DNA of 64,000 bases from Burkholderia cepacia ATCC 25416 (GCF_001411495.1 NZ_CP012981.1:620001-684000), one strand, 5' to 3'; positions 31,582-41,749 are shown, counted from the first letter of the stretch. Numbers and translations are program-made. The notes: a model not told the origin generated them from the sequence alone.

Positions 31582-33513
31582 TCAGTTGAACAGGCCGAGC
31601 ACGGTCTGGAACAGCGTCGACGCGGTCTGGATCACCTTCGCGTTCGCCTGGTAGAGCTGCTGGTACTGCATCAGGTTGGCCGCCTCTTCGTTCTGGTTCA
31701 CGCCCGACACCGACTGCTGCGCCTGCGTGATCTGGCCGATCAGCGAAGTCTGCGCGGCGCTCGACGACTTCAGCTGGCTCGTCGTGTTGCCGATGCCGTT
31801 CACGTAGCTCGCGTACGCGCCCGTCAGCGTGGTCGAGCCGTTGCCGAACGATTTCGCGCTGACGAGCTTCGACAGCGCAAGTGCGTTGCTGCCGTCGTTC
31901 GTGCCGCCCGTGTTCGGCGCGACCGTGAACGTGTCGCCGGCCGTGGGCGCGCCCGACACCGTGACCGTGACGCCGGCCGTCAGCGTGATCGGCGTGCCGG
32001 ACTGGTACGGCTGCGCCGCGCTGGTCGTCGGCGGCACGGCCGTGTTGTCGGTGACCGTGTAGGTCGGGCTGGCGGTCGTGCCGCCCATCGTGATCGTGTA
32101 GTTGTGCGGATTGGCCGCGGCCGTCGCGCTGGTGACCGTCAGCCCGCCGATCGTGCCGGTGCCCGTGTTCGTCTTGGCGGCCGACGGCACGTACGGCGAC
32201 GCCGCCGCGATCGCGGAGCCGTTCGACGTCGCGAGGCCGAAGCCGTTCAGCGCGCCGCGCGTCGGCTGCACGGTGAACTTGTCGCCGGCGTTCATCGCGC
32301 CGGACGAGAACGAGAAGTTCAGCCCGCCGATCGAGGCCGGCATGCTGGCCGACTGGCCGACCACCGCGCCGCTCGCGCGGTCGGTCAGCGTGTAGTTCGT
32401 GCCGTCGTACGACAGCGTGTAGTCGCTCGTGGTCGGCTGCGACGCGTTCGCGAACGACACGGACAGCGCCGCGTTGCCGGTATTGCCCTGGTTCGCGTAC
32501 GTGATCGGCGTGCCGGTGGTGAACAGGTTGCCGCCGACGTTGCCCGACAGGTCGATGCCGAGCGCGTTCTGCGCGTTGACCTGCGCGGCGAAGCTGGTCG
32601 CGATCGCGCCGAGCTGCGCTTCGGCCGGGTCGAGCGTCTGGCTGCGGAACGCGAGCAGGCCGCCGAGCGTGCCGCCCGACAGCGACGCGTCGGACAGCGC
32701 CTGGTTCGGCCCCTGCGGGTTCGCGCCGGCGATGCCCTGCGACACGACGGTCAGCTCGCTCGGATCGGACGGCGACGTGACGGCCGCGAGCTGGTAGCTC
32801 TTGTTCGCGACGACGAGCGGCGTGCCGCCCGCGAGAAACACGCTGTAGCCGTCGCTGTTGCGCACGACCTGCACGCCCGCGAGGTTCGACAGGTTCGACA
32901 CCGCGAGGTCGCGCTGGTCCATCAGCTGGTTCGGCGGCTGGCCCTGGCTGCTCGCGGACGCGATCTGCTGGTTCAGCTGCGCGATCTGCGCGGTGTACGC
33001 GTTGATCTGCGTCACGGTGCTCGTGAGCTGCGTGTTCACGCTCTGGCGCAGCGCGTCGTACTGCTGGCCGGCCGCCGTGATCTGGTTCGCGAGCGTCTGC
33101 GCATTGCTCATCGTGGTCTGCCGCACCGACGCGTCGGACGCGCTGTTCGCGACGTTCTGCATCCCGGTGAAGTAGTTCGTGATCGCGGTCGAGATGCCGG
33201 ACGTCGGGCTGCCGATGTAGTTGTTCAGCTGCGTGACGAGCGAATACCAAGTCGACAGCGCGCCGCTCTGCGTCTGCGCGCCGTTCAGCTGGTCGCTCAG
33301 GTACTGGCTGTACTGCCGCTGCACGGTGACGGTGTTCACGCCCTGCGGCATGTAGCCGCTGCTCGTGTACTGGCCGCTTGCCTCGGCATAGACGGGGCGT
33401 TCGACCGAATAACCCGGCGTCGCCGCGTTGCTGATGTTCTGGCCGGTCGTCGTGAGGCCCCAGAGCGCGGCATTCAGGCCGCTGACGCCGAGGTTCATGA
33501 GTGTGTTGGACAT
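31582..33513 (-). CDS. flgK: Flagellar hook-filament junction protein FlgK
   Basis: A 643-residue hook-associated protein 1. The N-terminal NLGVSGLNAALWGLTTTGQN with ISNAATPGYSVERPVY is the rod/hook/FlgK signature, and the C-terminal SVSGVNQNEEAANLMQYQQL closes the D0 region. It is about 95 residues longer than E. coli FlgK (547 aa) because of beta-rich repeats at roughly 335-420 and 449-537. The latter (PTYTVTDN, SGAPTAGDTFTVAP) is nearly the same as residues 201-291 of FlgL. A sigma-28-type promoter lies 56 bases upstream of the ATG. It polymerises at the hook tip and is exported by the flagellar T3SS. Confidence 0.96.
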   Translation of the reverse strand: MSNTLMNLGVSGLNAALWGLTTTGQNISNAATPGYSVERPVYAEASGQYTSSGYMPQGVNTVTVQRQYSQYLSDQLNGAQTQSGALSTWYSLVTQLNNYIGSPTSGISTAITNYFTGMQNVANSASDASVRQTTMSNAQTLANQITAAGQQYDALRQSVNTQLTSTVTQINAYTAQIAQLNQQIASASSQGQPPNQLMDQRDLAVSNLSNLAGVQVVRNSDGYSVFLAGGTPLVVANKSYQLAAVTSPSDPSELTVVSQGIAGANPQGPNQALSDASLSGGTLGGLLAFRSQTLDPAEAQLGAIATSFAAQVNAQNALGIDLSGNVGGNLFTTGTPITYANQGNTGNAALSVSFANASQPTTSDYTLSYDGTNYTLTDRASGAVVGQSASMPASIGGLNFSFSSGAMNAGDKFTVQPTRGALNGFGLATSNGSAIAAASPYVPSAAKTNTGTGTIGGLTVTSATAAANPHNYTITMGGTTASPTYTVTDNTAVPPTTSAAQPYQSGTPITLTAGVTVTVSGAPTAGDTFTVAPNTGGTNDGSNALALSKLVSAKSFGNGSTTLTGAYASYVNGIGNTTSQLKSSSAAQTSLIGQITQAQQSVSGVNQNEEAANLMQYQQLYQANAKVIQTASTLFQTVLGLFN

Positions 33514-33568
33514 GCGCGATCCTGATGAGCCGGCCGCGCTGCGGCCGCCGGGTTGCGTGACTCCCGGT

Positions 33569-33595
33569 ATAACGGCCGCGGATCGAAAAAATTGA
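33569..33595 (-). promoter_or_regulatory. Sigma-28 (FliA) promoter of flgKL
   Basis: On the minus strand TCAATTTT (33588-33595), 11 bases, then GCCGTTAT (33569-33576), close to the FliA consensus TAAAGTTT-N11-GCCGATAA. It is 56 bases upstream of the flgK start, fitting late-class expression. Confidence 0.8.
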
Positions 33596-33729
33596 GGAAA
33601 AAATGCACGCTCGACGCGCGCTCGCGCGTGGCGGGTCGAAACGCCCGGCGGCCCGGGCCGGCGGCGGTGCGTGGACGGCGCGCGGGCGGCCTCGAGCGGC
33701 CCCGGGCGGGGCCGGCCGCCGCGGGCGCG

Positions 33730-34485
33730 TCAGGCCCGCGCGAGCGAGCGGCGCTTCATCTCGAGCTGCGTGATCAGCCGCTGCAGCGTGTTCTCCGCGC
33801 TGCCCGGCAGTGACATGTAGCGGAAGCCGAGCTGGTAGCGCCGCGACCCGTTCGGCATCTGCGTCGAACGCTGCGACACGAGCTGCAGGTCGAGCGACAG
33901 CTTGCCGTGGCCGGTCAGCTCGAGCTCGACGTCGGGCAGCAGCGTGCCGACCTCGAGCGCCTCGACGCGTTCGTCCGCCGTGCGCAGCCCCACGCCGCCG
34001 AGCGACAGGTTGTGCACCTCGAACAGGAAGCTCTCACCGTCCGGCAGCTTGCCGCGGCACACGTACGGATCGACGACCGGCGCATCGACGCGGAAATACT
34101 CGCGGCGCTGGATGCACATCAGGACGTCGGGGAAATCGGCGACGAACGCGGGCAGCCCCTCGTAGCGCGTCTCGCGCGGCGTGCCCGTGGAGAATTCGAC
34201 GCGCACGCCCTCCGGCGCGGCCGCGAACGTGCAGTGCGACGCGCCCAGGATGCCGGCGTTCTGCTCGGACAGCGCGCCCCAGTCGAACGTGAACGTCCGC
34301 GCGCCGACATCCACCTCGAGCAGGCGCGTGACGAGCTGGCCGCCCGGATACTGGACGGTCAGGAAATCGCCGCGATTGACGAGGTTGCGCAGCTGCACGC
34401 CGATTTCCAGCGGATTGCGGCGGGCATAGTCGGGCCCGGAGTGGCCTGCATCCAGGCTGGGGTCCGTCGACGTTTCGATATTCAT
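33730..34485 (-). CDS. ycgR: Flagellar brake protein YcgR (PilZ domain, c-di-GMP effector)
   Basis: A 251-residue cytoplasmic protein. The N-terminal YcgR domain (about 25-130; NPLEIGVQLRNLVNRGDFLT) is followed by a PilZ domain from about 130. The c-di-GMP motifs are present: RREYFR (RxxxR type) and HNLSLGG (D/NxSxxG type). When c-di-GMP rises, YcgR binds the motor and slows or biases rotation. The start at 34485 is taken because upstream frame sequence contains the promoter. It has its own near-perfect sigma-28 promoter and lies between flgJ and flgK, so brake and filament-junction genes are expressed together. Confidence 0.92.
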   Translation of the reverse strand: MNIETSTDPSLDAGHSGPDYARRNPLEIGVQLRNLVNRGDFLTVQYPGGQLVTRLLEVDVGARTFTFDWGALSEQNAGILGASHCTFAAAPEGVRVEFSTGTPRETRYEGLPAFVADFPDVLMCIQRREYFRVDAPVVDPYVCRGKLPDGESFLFEVHNLSLGGVGLRTADERVEALEVGTLLPDVELELTGHGKLSLDLQLVSQRSTQMPNGSRRYQLGFRYMSLPGSAENTLQRLITQLEMKRRSLARA

Positions 34486-34577
34486 GGCTAGCCGGTCTTT
34501 CTTGTCATGGGCGCCCGGGCAACCGGTGCGCGATAAAACCGGGCCAGAACGGGGGCCCGGTCGCAGGTCTCTCACAC

Positions 34578-34604
34578 TTAGCGGCAGTGCTGACCGAAAG
34601 TTTA
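34578..34604 (-). promoter_or_regulatory. Sigma-28 (FliA) promoter of ycgR
   Basis: On the minus strand TAAACTTT (34597-34604), an 11-base gap, then GCCGCTAA (34578-34585). Only two positions differ from TAAAGTTT-N11-GCCGATAA. It lies 93 bases upstream of the ycgR ATG. Confidence 0.85.
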
Positions 34605-34702
34605 GATCGAAACGGGGATTTTTTTCGCGCAAACGTTGAAACCGCGCGCGGCGGGCTGCCGGGCGCGGTCCGAAAGGGGCAACGGCGCGGGCCGACGGGC
34701 CG

Positions 34703-35686
34703 TCAGCCGATCTGCTGCATGATCGAGATCAGCTTCTTCGCGTAGTTCGGGTCGGTCGCGTAGCCGGCCTTCTGCATCCCGTGCGCGAAGCCTTCGACGC
34801 TGCGGCTCGCGCTCAGCACGCCCGAGTAGCGCGGATTGTTCTTCAGCAGGGTCGCGTAATCGGTCATCGCGTGCTCGTACGAGTCGTACGCGCGGAACTT
34901 CGCGACCACGCGGCGCGGCGTGCCGTTCACGTATTCCGTCGTCAGCGCCGACACCGTGCGGCCGGTCCAGCCCTTGGTCGCCTTGATGCCGAACACGTTG
35001 TAGCTGGTCGAGCCGTCGCTCGCGCGGATCTCGCGCTTGCCCCAGCCCGACTCGAGCGCGGCCTGGCCGACGATGAAGCGCGCCGGGATGCCGGTCGACG
35101 CGCTGGCCGCCTGCGCGGGGCCCGCGAGCCGGTCGACGAACGCGTCGGCGTCCTGCACGCCGCTCGCGCCCTTCAGCGGCGGCGTCAGCGCGCTGCCGGC
35201 CGAGTAGCCGCGCGTGCCGGCGAGCCCGCCGTTGTTCGCCGCGTTCGCGTAGGCCTTCGCCATCGCGTTCATCGCGGCGAGGCCGCCTTCGTTACCCGAC
35301 GTGCCGAGGCCGCCCGCGCCCAGGCCGGCCGCGCCGACGTCGGCCGCCGTGTCGCTGCCCGCGCCCTGCCCCGCATTGCGCAGCAGCTGCTTCATCAGCG
35401 CGTCGGCGACGCCGATCCCGCGCGTCGACATCTGCTGCGCGAGCTGCTGGTCGAGCATCGACGTGTACAGCTTGGACGTATGCGAATCGAACAGCCCGCC
35501 GTCCGGCGACGCGTCGCGCATGCTCTTGAGCATCATCTGCGTGAACATCGCGTCGAACTGGCCGGCGACCGCCTTCGCGCCGGCCTGCGGCGACTGTTTG
35601 GCCTGCGCGCGCAGCGCGTCGAAACCCTGCACGTCGAGCGCGAAGCGCTGCGTGAGGTCGTTCGCGTTCGGAAGAGAGGCTGCCAT
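34703..35686 (-). CDS. flgJ: Flagellar rod cap / peptidoglycan hydrolase FlgJ
   Basis: A 327-residue bifunctional protein. The N-terminal rod-scaffold domain (about 10-110) includes FTQMMLKSMRDASPDGGLFD and YTSMLDQQLAQQMSTRGIG. A Gly/Ala-rich linker (about 115-180) precedes a glucosaminidase domain (about 180-325) with the catalytic-type GQAALESGWGKREIR and NVFGIKA. FlgJ caps the growing rod in the periplasm and opens the peptidoglycan for it. Length agrees with E. coli (313 aa). It begins immediately after the flgI stop (no gap), so it is part of the leftward rod/hook operon. Confidence 0.95.
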   Translation of the reverse strand: MAASLPNANDLTQRFALDVQGFDALRAQAKQSPQAGAKAVAGQFDAMFTQMMLKSMRDASPDGGLFDSHTSKLYTSMLDQQLAQQMSTRGIGVADALMKQLLRNAGQGAGSDTAADVGAAGLGAGGLGTSGNEGGLAAMNAMAKAYANAANNGGLAGTRGYSAGSALTPPLKGASGVQDADAFVDRLAGPAQAASASTGIPARFIVGQAALESGWGKREIRASDGSTSYNVFGIKATKGWTGRTVSALTTEYVNGTPRRVVAKFRAYDSYEHAMTDYATLLKNNPRYSGVLSASRSVEGFAHGMQKAGYATDPNYAKKLISIMQQIG

Positions 35687-36877
35687 TTAGATGATCTCCA
35701 GGTCGGCGCGCAGCGCGCCGGCGGCCTTCATCGCCTGCAGGATCGACATCAGGTCCGCGGGCGTCGCGCCGAGCGTGTTCAGCGCCTTCACGACGTCGGC
35801 GAGATTCGCGCCGGCCGTCACCATCTTCAGCGCGCCGTTGTCCTGCTTGAGCTGGATCTGCGACTGCTGCGCCACCACCGTCTGCCCGTTCGAGAACGGC
35901 CCCGGCTGCGACACCACCGGCTGCGTGTTGACCACGACCGACAGGTTGCCGTGCGCGACCGCGCAGCTCTGCAGCGTGACCATCTGGTTCATCACGATCG
36001 AGCCGGTGCGCGCGTTCAGGATCACCTTCGCCGCGGCCTTGTCCGGGCTCACGTCGAGGTTCTGCAGGCGCGCCATGAACGCGACCTGCTGCGCCGAATC
36101 GGCCGGCGCGGCGAGCTGGATCGTGCGGCCGTCGAGCGCCGTCGCGGTGCCCGGGCCGAAGCTCGAATTGACCGCGGACACGATCCGCTGCGCGGTGCCG
36201 TAGTCCATGTCGTTCAGCTGCAGCTGCAGCACGCCGTTCATCTGCGCGATCGCGTTCGGCACCGCACGCTCGACGATCGCGCCGCCGACGATCCGGCCGG
36301 CCGCGAGCTGGTTCACCTGCACGCGGCTGCCGTTCGCGCTCGCGCCCGCGCCGCCGACCGCCATGTTGCCCTGCGCGAGCGCATAGACCTGGCCGTCCGC
36401 GCCCTTCAGCGGCGTGAGCAGCAGCGTGCCGCCGCGCAGGCTTTTCGCGTTGCCGAGCGACGACACGGTGACGTCGAGCGCCTCGCCCGGCCGCGCGAAC
36501 GGCGGCAGCGTGGCGGTCACCATCACGGCCGCGACGTTCTTCAGCTGCATGTTGCTCAGCGACGACGGGCCGCCGTTGGCCGAACCGTTGTTGATCGAGA
36601 TGCCGAGGTTCGCGAGCATGTTCGCGAGCGTCTGCGTCGTGAACGGCGTCTGCATCGTCTGGTCGCCCGTGCCGTCGAGACCGACGACGAGGCCATAGCC
36701 GATCAGCGGGTTGTCGCGCACGCCCTGGATCTGCGCGAGATCCTTCAGGCGTTCCGCGTGCGCGGGCGCCGCGCCGAGCACGCACGCCGCGGCCACCGCC
36801 GCGAACACGAGGGCGAGCCGCGCGGCGCCATGCGCGCGGGCCGACAGCCGGTCGAACAGGGTCTTCTGCATCGTCAT
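35687..36877 (-). CDS. flgI: Flagellar P-ring protein FlgI
   Basis: A 396-residue periplasmic protein with a signal peptide ([20 protein letters not shown], cleavage near AHA-ER). The family signature [20 protein letters not shown] is followed by [20 protein letters not shown] and the C-terminal [20 protein letters not shown]. It builds the P ring around the rod in the peptidoglycan layer. The ATG at 36877 overlaps the flgH stop by one base (TGATG), and the stop abuts flgJ. Start choice among two near-adjacent ATGs (MTMQK) changes two residues. Confidence 0.96.
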   Translation of the reverse strand: MTMQKTLFDRLSARAHGAARLALVFAAVAAACVLGAAPAHAERLKDLAQIQGVRDNPLIGYGLVVGLDGTGDQTMQTPFTTQTLANMLANLGISINNGSANGGPSSLSNMQLKNVAAVMVTATLPPFARPGEALDVTVSSLGNAKSLRGGTLLLTPLKGADGQVYALAQGNMAVGGAGASANGSRVQVNQLAAGRIVGGAIVERAVPNAIAQMNGVLQLQLNDMDYGTAQRIVSAVNSSFGPGTATALDGRTIQLAAPADSAQQVAFMARLQNLDVSPDKAAAKVILNARTGSIVMNQMVTLQSCAVAHGNLSVVVNTQPVVSQPGPFSNGQTVVAQQSQIQLKQDNGALKMVTAGANLADVVKALNTLGATPADLMSILQAMKAAGALRADLEII

Positions 36878-37569
36878 CACCACGGCGCGATGTTGAGGAA
36901 GAAGCGCTGCAGCCAGCCCATCGTCTCGGCTTCGTTGATGTAGCCCTTCGACGAGTATTCGATCTTCGCGTCGGCGACCTGCGTCGAGTAGACCGAGTTC
37001 GCGCCCGAGATCGTGTTCGGGTTCACGACGCCCGAGAAGCGCACGAATTCGTTGCCCTGGTTGATCAGCATCTGCTTCTCGCCGCTGACCACCAGGTTGC
37101 CGTTCGGCAGCACGTTGGTGACGGTCACCGTGATCGTGCCGTTGAACGTGTTCGCCGCGCTCGCGCCGCCGGTCGCCGCGAACTTGTTGTTGCCGGCGGC
37201 CGACAGGTTTGCCTTCGCGAACAGCCCGCCGAGGAAGCCGGCCGTCGGCACATTGAAGTCGGTGTTGCCCTGCCGGTTCGTGTTCGCGCCCGACGACTTG
37301 GTCGCGTTGATGTTCTCCGCGATCATGATCGTCAGGATGTCGCCGACGTTGCGCGGCCGCTGATCCTCGAAGAGCGGCCGCCCCGCGTAGCCGGGGTTGT
37401 AGATCGAGCCGGGCGCCTGCATCGACATCGGCATCGGCGGCTGCGCCGTCATCGGCTGCTGGATGATCGGATCGCGCGGAATCTGCGCGCAACCGGCGGC
37501 GAGCGCCGCCACCGCGACCGCGCATGCGGCGCGGACGGTGGCTGACGGGAGGAGGCGAACCTGCTTCAT
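36877..37569 (-). CDS. flgH: Flagellar L-ring lipoprotein FlgH
   Basis: A 230-residue outer-membrane lipoprotein. The signal peptide ends in lipobox LAAGCAQ (Cys27 is the lipidated residue). The conserved [20 protein letters not shown] and C-terminal [18 protein letters not shown] are FlgH hallmarks. It assembles the L ring, the outer bushing of the rod. It is translationally coupled to flgI (one-base overlap) and lies 21 bases after flgG. Confidence 0.96.
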   Translation of the reverse strand: MKQVRLLPSATVRAACAVAVAALAAGCAQIPRDPIIQQPMTAQPPMPMSMQAPGSIYNPGYAGRPLFEDQRPRNVGDILTIMIAENINATKSSGANTNRQGNTDFNVPTAGFLGGLFAKANLSAAGNNKFAATGGASAANTFNGTITVTVTNVLPNGNLVVSGEKQMLINQGNEFVRFSGVVNPNTISGANSVYSTQVADAKIEYSSKGYINEAETMGWLQRFFLNIAPW

Positions 37570-37590
37570 GGCGACGACGGGACTTTCCGG

Positions 37591-38379
37591 TTAGCTCTTC
37601 ATCTGCGTGACGGTCTGCAGCATCTGGTCGGACGTCGTCACGGCCTTGCTGTTGATCTCGTAGGCACGCTGCGTCTGGATCATGTTGACGAGCTCCTGCA
37701 CGACGTTCACGTTCGACGCTTCGACGTAGTTCTGGTTGAGCACGCCCGCGCCGTTCAGGCCCGGCTGCGACACGTTCGGCGCGCCCGACGACGTGGTTTC
37801 GGAGAACAGGTTCTCGCCGCGCGCCTCGAGGCCGGCCGGGTTGATGAAGGTCGCGATCTGCAGCGAGCCGATCTGCACCGAATTGGTCGAGCCCGCCTGC
37901 GTGACCGACACGACGCCGTCCTTGCCGATCGTCAGCGACGTCGCGTTCTGCGGGATCGTGATCGCCGGCAGGATCTGGTAGCCGCTCGACGTGACGAGCT
38001 GGCCCTGCGCGTTGGTCTGGAACGAGCCGTCGCGCGTGTACGCGTTCGTGCCGTCCGGCATCAGCACCTGGAAGAAGCCCGCGCCGTTGATCGCGACGTC
38101 CTTCGAGTTGCCGGTCTGCGTGAGGCCGCCCTGCGTGTACAGGCGCTCGGTCGCGACCTGCTGCACGCCGGTGCCGAGCTGCAGGCCCGACGGCAGCTCG
38201 GTCTGCTGCGTCGAGTTCGCGCCCGGCTGGCGGATGGTCTGGTACAGCAGATCCTCGAACACCGCGCGCGACGCCTTGAAGCCGTTCGTGCTGGTGTTCG
38301 CGAGGTTGTTCGAAATCACGTCCATCTGCGCCTGCTGCGCATTCATGCCGGTGGCGGCGATGTAGAGCGAACGGTTCAC
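37591..38379 (-). CDS. flgG: Flagellar distal rod protein FlgG
   Basis: A 262-residue rod protein of family-typical length (E. coli 260). The N-terminal [20 protein letters not shown] with [20 protein letters not shown] is the rod-protein signature, and the C-terminus [20 protein letters not shown] forms the D0 helix. It forms the distal rod that passes through the P and L rings. It is the gene after flgF (34-base gap), in the conserved order flgF-G-H-I-J. Confidence 0.97.
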   Translation of the reverse strand: MNRSLYIAATGMNAQQAQMDVISNNLANTSTNGFKASRAVFEDLLYQTIRQPGANSTQQTELPSGLQLGTGVQQVATERLYTQGGLTQTGNSKDVAINGAGFFQVLMPDGTNAYTRDGSFQTNAQGQLVTSSGYQILPAITIPQNATSLTIGKDGVVSVTQAGSTNSVQIGSLQIATFINPAGLEARGENLFSETTSSGAPNVSQPGLNGAGVLNQNYVEASNVNVVQELVNMIQTQRAYEINSKAVTTSDQMLQTVTQMKS

Positions 38380-38413
38380 TTGTCGATTCTCCTGCGTAAG
38401 CTGGCGCGGGCGC

Positions 38414-39172
38414 TCAGCTGAAGTTGAGCAGCTGGTTCGCCGACTGCTCGTTCTGGTCGGCCGTCTGGATCAGCTTCGACTGAAGCTGGAACGCGCGCGC
38501 GTTGTCGATCATCGCGACCATCGCGGTCACCGGGTTGACGTTGCTGCCCTCGAGCGAATTCGGCGTGACGACCACGTTCGGGTCGGCGTCGGCCGGATTG
38601 CCGTCGGCGGTGCGGAACAACCCGTCGTTGCCGCGCGTGAGCGTGGCCGGATCGGGATTGACGAGCTTCATCTGGTCGACGATCGCGACCGCCGTCGGCG
38701 GGTCGCCCGGCATCAGCGCGGACACCGTGCCGTCCTTGCCGATCGTCACTTCCGCGTTCGGCGGCACCGAGATCGGGCCGCCGTTGCCGACCACCGGCAG
38801 GTTGCTCGCGGTGACGAGCTGGCCGTTCTCGTCGACGTGCAGGTTGCCGGCGCGCGTGTACGCCTCGCTGCCGTCGGCCGCCTGCACCGCCAGCCAGCCG
38901 GCGCCCTGCACGGCGACGTCGAGCGGGTTGCCGGTGCGCGTGATCGGACCCGGCGCGTAATCGGCGCCGGGCGTCGACGCGAGCACGTAGGTGCGCGTCG
39001 TCGTCGGGTCGATGTTGCTGCCGTCGCCGAAATTCATCGGCACCGCGCGATACGTCGCGAGCTGCGCGCGAAAGCCCGTCGTCGACGCGTTCGCGAGGTT
39101 GTTCGCGACGATCGCCTGCTGGTCGAGCGACTGCGACGCGCCCGTCATCGCCGTGTAGATCAGTCGGTCCAT
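38414..39172 (-). CDS. flgF: Flagellar proximal rod protein FlgF
   Basis: A 252-residue rod protein. The start [20 protein letters not shown] differs from FlgG in the way typical of FlgF, followed by [20 protein letters not shown]. The C-terminus ends in [20 protein letters not shown]. It forms part of the proximal rod and is exported unprocessed by the flagellar T3SS. It lies 19 bases after the flgE stop. Confidence 0.96.
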   Translation of the reverse strand: MDRLIYTAMTGASQSLDQQAIVANNLANASTTGFRAQLATYRAVPMNFGDGSNIDPTTTRTYVLASTPGADYAPGPITRTGNPLDVAVQGAGWLAVQAADGSEAYTRAGNLHVDENGQLVTASNLPVVGNGGPISVPPNAEVTIGKDGTVSALMPGDPPTAVAIVDQMKLVNPDPATLTRGNDGLFRTADGNPADADPNVVVTPNSLEGSNVNPVTAMVAMIDNARAFQLQSKLIQTADQNEQSANQLLNFS

Positions 39173-39191
39173 GGCTGCCCGTTATCCGCGC

Positions 39192-40433
39192 TTACAGGTT
39201 GATGAGCGTCTGGTCGACGGTCTGCTGCGTCTTGATCGTCTGCGCGTTCGCCTGGTAGTTGCGCTGCGCGGTGATCAGGTTGACGAGCTGCGACGTGAGG
39301 TCGACGTTCGAGCTCTCGAGCGCGCTGCCCTGCAGCGTGCCGTGGTTCGTGCTGCCCGGCGCCGAGATCTGCGGCACGCCCGACGCGGAGCTTTCCGCGT
39401 ACTGGTTGCCGCCGAGGTTCACCAGCCCGTTCGGGTTGTTGAAGTTCGCGAGCGCGATCTGGCCGAGCACGGCGGTCTGGCCGTTCGAGTAGTTGCCGGT
39501 CAGCTTGCCGTCGGTGCCGATCGTGTAGGTCGTCAGCGTGCCGCTCGCGAAGCCGTCCTGCGCGAGGTTGTTCACGCCGTCCTTGCCGCCGTACTGCGTC
39601 GTGCCGGTCAGGTCGAGCGTGAGGTTCTGCGGCGTCGCCGAGCCGTCGGTGTTCGGCACCGTGAACTGGAACTGGCCGAGCGACGTGGTCGGCGTGGCCG
39701 GCGTGCCCGTCGTCGTGCTCTGGATCGCGCCCGACGAGTCGAACGTGACCGTGCCGAGGTCGTTCGTCGCGCCGCCCTGCACGCCCGCGTACGCTTCCCA
39801 CGTGCCGGCCGCCGACTTCACGAAATACATGTTGACCGCTTGCGAGCCGCCGAGCGAGTCGTAAACCTGGATCGACGTCGAGTAGTTGTACGTCGTGTTG
39901 TCGGTCGCGCTGAACGGCTTCTTGGTCGGCACCGTGTCCTGCGAGTTCAGGTTGAACTGCGCGGAGATCTTGGTCGTCGCGGTCGGCGCGAGGTTGGTCG
40001 TCGGCGCCTGCAGCGGCACGGTCTGCGCGGTGTTGATCACGCCGCCCGTGTTGGCTGCGTAGCCCATCAGGTTGCGGCCCTGCGAGTCGATGATGAAGCC
40101 GTTCTTGTCGCGCTGGAACGTGCCGTCGCGCGAGTACGTCGTCACGCCGTTGTTCGACATCTGGAAGAAGCCGTTGCCGTTGATCGCGACGTCGAGCGAC
40201 GAGTTCGTCGTGGTGATCCCGCCCTGGCCGAAGTTCTGCTCGACCGAGTTCAGCCGCGTTCCGATGCCGATCTGCGTGTTGGTCGACGTCGCGACCGAGT
40301 TCGCGTACATGTCGGCGAACTGCGCGGTGCTCGACTTGAAGCCGACCGTGTTCGCGTTGGCGATGTTGTTGCCGATCACGTCGAGCGCGTTCGATGCACC
40401 CGAGAGGCCGCTCAGACCCTGTTGATAACCCAT
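39192..40433 (-). CDS. flgE: Flagellar hook protein FlgE
   Basis: A 413-residue hook subunit. The signature MGYQQGLSGLSGASNALDVI with GNNIANANTVGFKSSTAQFA is present, and the C-terminal NYQANAQTIKTQQTVDQTLI completes the D0 coiled coil. The mid-region (DSLGGSQAVNMYFVKSAAGT) forms D1/D2. It is similar in length to E. coli FlgE (402 aa). It polymerises into the flexible hook and follows flgD, whose product caps it. Confidence 0.97.
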   Translation of the reverse strand: MGYQQGLSGLSGASNALDVIGNNIANANTVGFKSSTAQFADMYANSVATSTNTQIGIGTRLNSVEQNFGQGGITTTNSSLDVAINGNGFFQMSNNGVTTYSRDGTFQRDKNGFIIDSQGRNLMGYAANTGGVINTAQTVPLQAPTTNLAPTATTKISAQFNLNSQDTVPTKKPFSATDNTTYNYSTSIQVYDSLGGSQAVNMYFVKSAAGTWEAYAGVQGGATNDLGTVTFDSSGAIQSTTTGTPATPTTSLGQFQFTVPNTDGSATPQNLTLDLTGTTQYGGKDGVNNLAQDGFASGTLTTYTIGTDGKLTGNYSNGQTAVLGQIALANFNNPNGLVNLGGNQYAESSASGVPQISAPGSTNHGTLQGSALESSNVDLTSQLVNLITAQRNYQANAQTIKTQQTVDQTLINL

Positions 40434-40466
40434 TTCGGTCTCCGTTTCGAGAATGCTCGATCAGTA

Positions 40467-41219
40467 TCAGTTGGAGGTGGTGCCGCCGGACGAGGGCGAC
40501 GACGATGCCGTATTCGGGAAGATCGACGCGACCTGGGTCAGCCCCACCGTCGTGCCGTTCGACAGCACGAGCCCCGCCGTGCCGTCCGCCTGCTTGATCA
40601 CGCTCTGCACCGTCGAGGCCGCAAGCGTCGTGGCCGGCTGCGGCGTGCCGTTGCTGTCGGTGTACGACGCGCTGACCGTGTACTTGCCGTCCGGCAGTGC
40701 ATTGCCCGCCGAGTCGGTCGGCGTCCAGTTGAACGGCACGGTGCCGGCCGACTGCGCGCCCGCCTTGATCGTGTTCACCACGGTGCCCGCCGCGTTCTTC
40801 ACGGTGATCGTCAGGTTCGACACCGAGCTCGACAGCGACACGCCGAACGGCGACGCCGCGCCGCCCTTCACCGCGACCGCGTTGCCCGGCGCGAGCACGT
40901 TCGTGCCGATCAGCAGCGCGGCCTGCGTCTGCTGGCCGGCCGTGAGCTGCGACGACAGCGACGTGAGCGACGTATTCAGCTGCGCGATGCCGCTCACCGT
41001 GTTGATCTGCGCGAGCTGCGACGTCATCTGCGAACTGTCGACCGGGCTGGTCGGGTCCTGGTTCTGCAGCTGCGTGACGAGCAGCTTCAGGAACGTCGCC
41101 TGCAGGTCGCTCGCCGACGTGCCGTTGGTCGACGACACGTTGTTGGTGTTCATCGTGTCGGTCGGCAGGGTCGACACGTTCGTGCCGTTGCTGCCGATCG
41201 TCGTGCTGGAGGAAGTCAT
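40467..41219 (-). CDS. flgD: Flagellar hook cap protein FlgD
   Basis: A 250-residue hook-assembly scaffold. The N-terminal FLKLLVTQLQNQDPTSPVDS with QMTSQLAQINTVSGI is the FlgD signature; the C-terminal half has Tudor/Ig-like domains (GTVPFNWTPTDSAGNALPDG). The first 35 residues are Ser/Thr/Asn-rich and probably disordered. It caps the growing hook, directing FlgE assembly, and is later displaced by FlgK. It sits between flgC and flgE in the leftward operon. Confidence 0.96.
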   Translation of the reverse strand: MTSSSTTIGSNGTNVSTLPTDTMNTNNVSSTNGTSASDLQATFLKLLVTQLQNQDPTSPVDSSQMTSQLAQINTVSGIAQLNTSLTSLSSQLTAGQQTQAALLIGTNVLAPGNAVAVKGGAASPFGVSLSSSVSNLTITVKNAAGTVVNTIKAGAQSAGTVPFNWTPTDSAGNALPDGKYTVSASYTDSNGTPQPATTLAASTVQSVIKQADGTAGLVLSNGTTVGLTQVASIFPNTASSSPSSGGTTSN

Positions 41220-41283
41220 CCTGGGTGGCCTTCTGTCTGGACTTTCGGAACTGTCGGGTCTGTAAGGTCGGTCGGCGCGCGGC

Positions 41284-41709
41284 TTACGAGCCGATCGTCA
41301 GCGTCTTGAGCATCAGCGTCTTCGCGGTGTTCAGCGTCTCGACGTTGGCCTGGTACGAGCGCGACGCCGAGATCATGTTCACCATCTCCTGCACCGGGTC
41401 GACGTTCGGCATCTGCACGTAGCCGTTCGCGTCGGCGGCCGGGTTCGACGGGTCGTAGGTCGACTTCATCGGCGACGGGTCGTCCATCACCTTCGTCACG
41501 CGCACACCGCCCACGCCCTGGCCGGACGCGGTGCGCGCGCCGCCGATCGGGTCGGTCGCGAACACGACCTGCTTGGCCTTGTACGGCTTGCCGTCGGGGC
41601 CGGTCGCGCTGTCGGCGTTCGCGAGGTTCGACGCGGTGACGTTCAGGCGCTGCGACTGCGCGGACAGCGCCGAGCCGGCGACGCCGAAGATGTTCATCAA
41701 CGAAGGCAT
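41284..41709 (-). CDS. flgC: Flagellar proximal rod protein FlgC
   Basis: A 141-residue rod protein, close to the E. coli length (134). Signature [20 protein letters not shown] with [20 protein letters not shown]; the C-terminus [20 protein letters not shown] is the D0 helix. It assembles with FlgB and FlgF as the proximal rod. It follows flgB by 40 bases. Confidence 0.97.
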   Translation of the reverse strand: MPSLMNIFGVAGSALSAQSQRLNVTASNLANADSATGPDGKPYKAKQVVFATDPIGGARTASGQGVGGVRVTKVMDDPSPMKSTYDPSNPAADANGYVQMPNVDPVQEMVNMISASRSYQANVETLNTAKTLMLKTLTIGS

Positions 41710-41749
41710 GGAAGCTCCTTTTGCTCGGATTCGGAGGCGGTGCGCGCCG

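Noticed and set aside
34781..36943. 720-codon plus-strand frame opposite flgI and flgJ
   Set aside because: High-GC antisense frame; the minus strand holds unmistakable flagellar proteins.
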